From: an uncultured Collinsella sp.
GTDB taxonomy: Bacteria; Actinomycetota; Coriobacteriia; Coriobacteriales; Coriobacteriaceae
Direction of reading: 5' to 3'
NCBI GenBank assembly: GCA_900553215.1
Contig: USCJ01000066.1
Coordinates: forward strand, 1 to 7,138
Length of the DNA stretch: 7,138 nucleotides
The position numbers and the translations under genes are program-made. Shown here piece after piece: positions 6,123-7,138 of the stretch (positions within the stretch are counted from its first letter, which is position 1; the number at the start of each line of letters is the position of its first letter). Under the pieces are notes generated by a model. It saw only the letters and a list, made by a program, of their open reading frames with translations, did not search any database and was not told where the DNA came from.

Positions 6123-7107
6123 GAGCCTCCCCTCCCTTGCAGAAAAACGGAATGATCAGATCGTCAAAATCCTGAATCTCCTCGTGGCCAAAGCCTTCAA
6201 AGAACTCATGACGCTTTTCACAGGTCAGGTTGTTATAGACCGCAAACTGCGTCGCTGGCGGACAGACGGTATCGGCTGTGCCGGTGCCAAACAGCACGGG
6301 GCATTTGACCATAGGGGCAAAGTTCTTGGAATCGAAGTACGCCAGCTTGGCATAGGCTTCGTCGATACGAGTCGAGTCCTCGTCAAACCAGCGAGACCAA
6401 TAGCGCAGGCCCTCGTAGGCAATGTCGTCGGCATCCAAATCCCAGACCAGGCGGAAATCCGACAGGAAGGGATAGAGGATGGCGGCGCGATTGATAAGCT
6501 CGCTGTTAAGTGCACAGGTCGCAATGCCCAAACCGCCGCCCTGCGACGCGCCGTTCACAAACACACGGGCAAGATCGATGCCCTCGAGCTCGCGAACGAT
6601 GCGGCACAGGATGCGAATATCTTGGTGCAAGCGGACATAGTAGAGGTTGGCCGGATCGCCGTCGATACCGGCGACGATATGGCCCGCGACCGTTGTGCCC
6701 TCAAATCCACCAATGTCCTCGGAGGGACCTCCTTGGCCGGGGCAGTCGAGGGCGATGAGTGCCATGCCCATGCCCGCAAACGACGCCTGCTCAAACCAGC
6801 TGCGGCTTGCACCCGGATACCCATGGAACTGAAGTACCAATGGCACGGGCTCGTCCGAGACGGGTTTAAGGTACTTGGCATGCAGGCGAGCGCCACACAT
6901 GCCGGTATACCAGAGGTCGAAAAGCTGGCAGGTCACGGCATCGGTGACCGATGCCGTCTCGATCGCATAGTCAAGCCCGACGGCGTCGGCCTCGGCCATG
7001 CGGTCCTTCCAAAAGAGATCGAAATCTGATGGACGGGGCATGGCGCCCCGATACCCACCAAATTGCTGTTGTAGCTCCTGAGCACTTGGCAGGGCTCCTG
7101 AACCCAA
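6115..7107 (-). CDS. CE7-family acetyl esterase (acetylxylan esterase / cephalosporin-C deacetylase type)
   Basis: Alpha/beta-hydrolase of carbohydrate esterase family 7, which removes acetyl groups from small sugars and oligosaccharides; members are usually cytoplasmic hexamers. Numbered from the start at 7107 (330 aa): family N-terminus with PRPSDFDLFW at 24-33, oxyanion-side QFHGYPG at 93-99, CPGQGG at 122-127 (the RGQGG hallmark with Pro for Arg), nucleophile Ser188 in GASQGG, Asp279 in GTADTVCPPATQFAVYN, and His308 in GFGHEE. The triad is complete. No signal peptide is seen. Position at the head of nanA-nanK-nanE suggests O-acetylated sialic acid or host-glycan sugars as substrate; I recall CE7-like genes in other nan loci, including pneumococcus. 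The start is uncertain: 7107 is a TTG with AAAGG directly against it, the frame stays open to the window edge, and an inner ATG lies at 7041. Family length favours about 7107, but the true start may be outside. Confidence 0.85.
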   Translation of the reverse strand: MGSGALPSAQELQQQFGGYRGAMPRPSDFDLFWKDRMAEADAVGLDYAIETASVTDAVTCQLFDLWYTGMCGARLHAKYLKPVSDEPVPLVLQFHGYPGASRSWFEQASFAGMGMALIALDCPGQGGPSEDIGGFEGTTVAGHIVAGIDGDPANLYYVRLHQDIRILCRIVRELEGIDLARVFVNGASQGGGLGIATCALNSELINRAAILYPFLSDFRLVWDLDADDIAYEGLRYWSRWFDEDSTRIDEAYAKLAYFDSKNFAPMVKCPVLFGTGTADTVCPPATQFAVYNNLTCEKRHEFFEGFGHEEIQDFDDLIIPFFCKGGEAHV

Positions 7108-7138
7108 CCTTTCGAAATCGCAACGGAGGTGCGCCCGG

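Noticed and set aside
6097..7029. Plus-strand open frame of 310 codons opposite the CE7 esterase
   Set aside because: It is a shadow of a gene with an intact catalytic triad on the minus strand, and its start overlaps the end of the coupled pair without its own context.
7121..7138. GGAGG on the plus strand at the right edge, as if for a divergent gene
   Set aside because: No start codon or coding sequence is in view, and a divergent pair would leave no room for promoters. It cannot be judged from this window.

Overview
The window looks like part of a bacterial chromosome from the Coriobacteriia (Actinomycetota), most likely Collinsella or a close relative. The reasons are a WhiA protein next to an actinobacterial-style RapZ (Walker A with Arg in place of Lys), a gap gene directly downstream of whiA, GC-rich coding sequence with AT-rich spacers, and a sialic acid cluster typical of a mucosal commensal. 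The genus is an inference from remembered protein families, not a database match.

All eight genes lie on the minus strand and are read from right to left. In transcription order: (1) a CE7-family (acetylxylan esterase/cephalosporin-C deacetylase type) alpha/beta hydrolase with an intact Ser-Asp-His triad (6115-7107, reading frame open to the right edge); (2) a shorter paralogue overlapping it by 8 bp that keeps the Asp and His but has Gly where the nucleophilic Ser should be (5271-6122); (3) a class I pyruvate aldolase of the DapA/NanA superfamily, called nanA from context (4282-5202); (4) a ROK kinase, nanK (3144-4109); (5) the epimerase nanE (2391-3073), broken near its 3' end by what looks like a single-base deletion; (6) an intrinsic terminator; (7) rapZ and (8) whiA, 6 bp apart; then an AT-rich spacer of about 190 bp with a likely promoter and a perfect 14-bp palindrome; and (9) the first 79 codons of gap, cut by the left edge.

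Genes 1-5 read as a sialic acid catabolic operon. The esterase could remove O-acetyl groups from sialic acid or host glycans, the aldolase would split sialic acid to ManNAc plus pyruvate, NanK would phosphorylate ManNAc, and NanE would epimerise ManNAc-6-P to GlcNAc-6-P. No transporter, sialidase, nagA/nagB or regulator is visible; if present they lie outside the window, probably to the right. Genes 6-8 belong to the widespread rapZ-whiA block, here without yvcK between the two genes, followed by glycolytic gap.

The points most worth a second look are the translationally coupled active esterase and nucleophile-less esterase, the nanE frameshift, strong hairpins at all three junctions downstream of nanA, the terminator placed about 14 bases before the rapZ start codon, and the LacI/CcpA-like palindrome upstream of gap. 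There is no tRNA, rRNA, CRISPR array or insertion sequence that I can recognise, and no gene-free stretch longer than about 200 bases.
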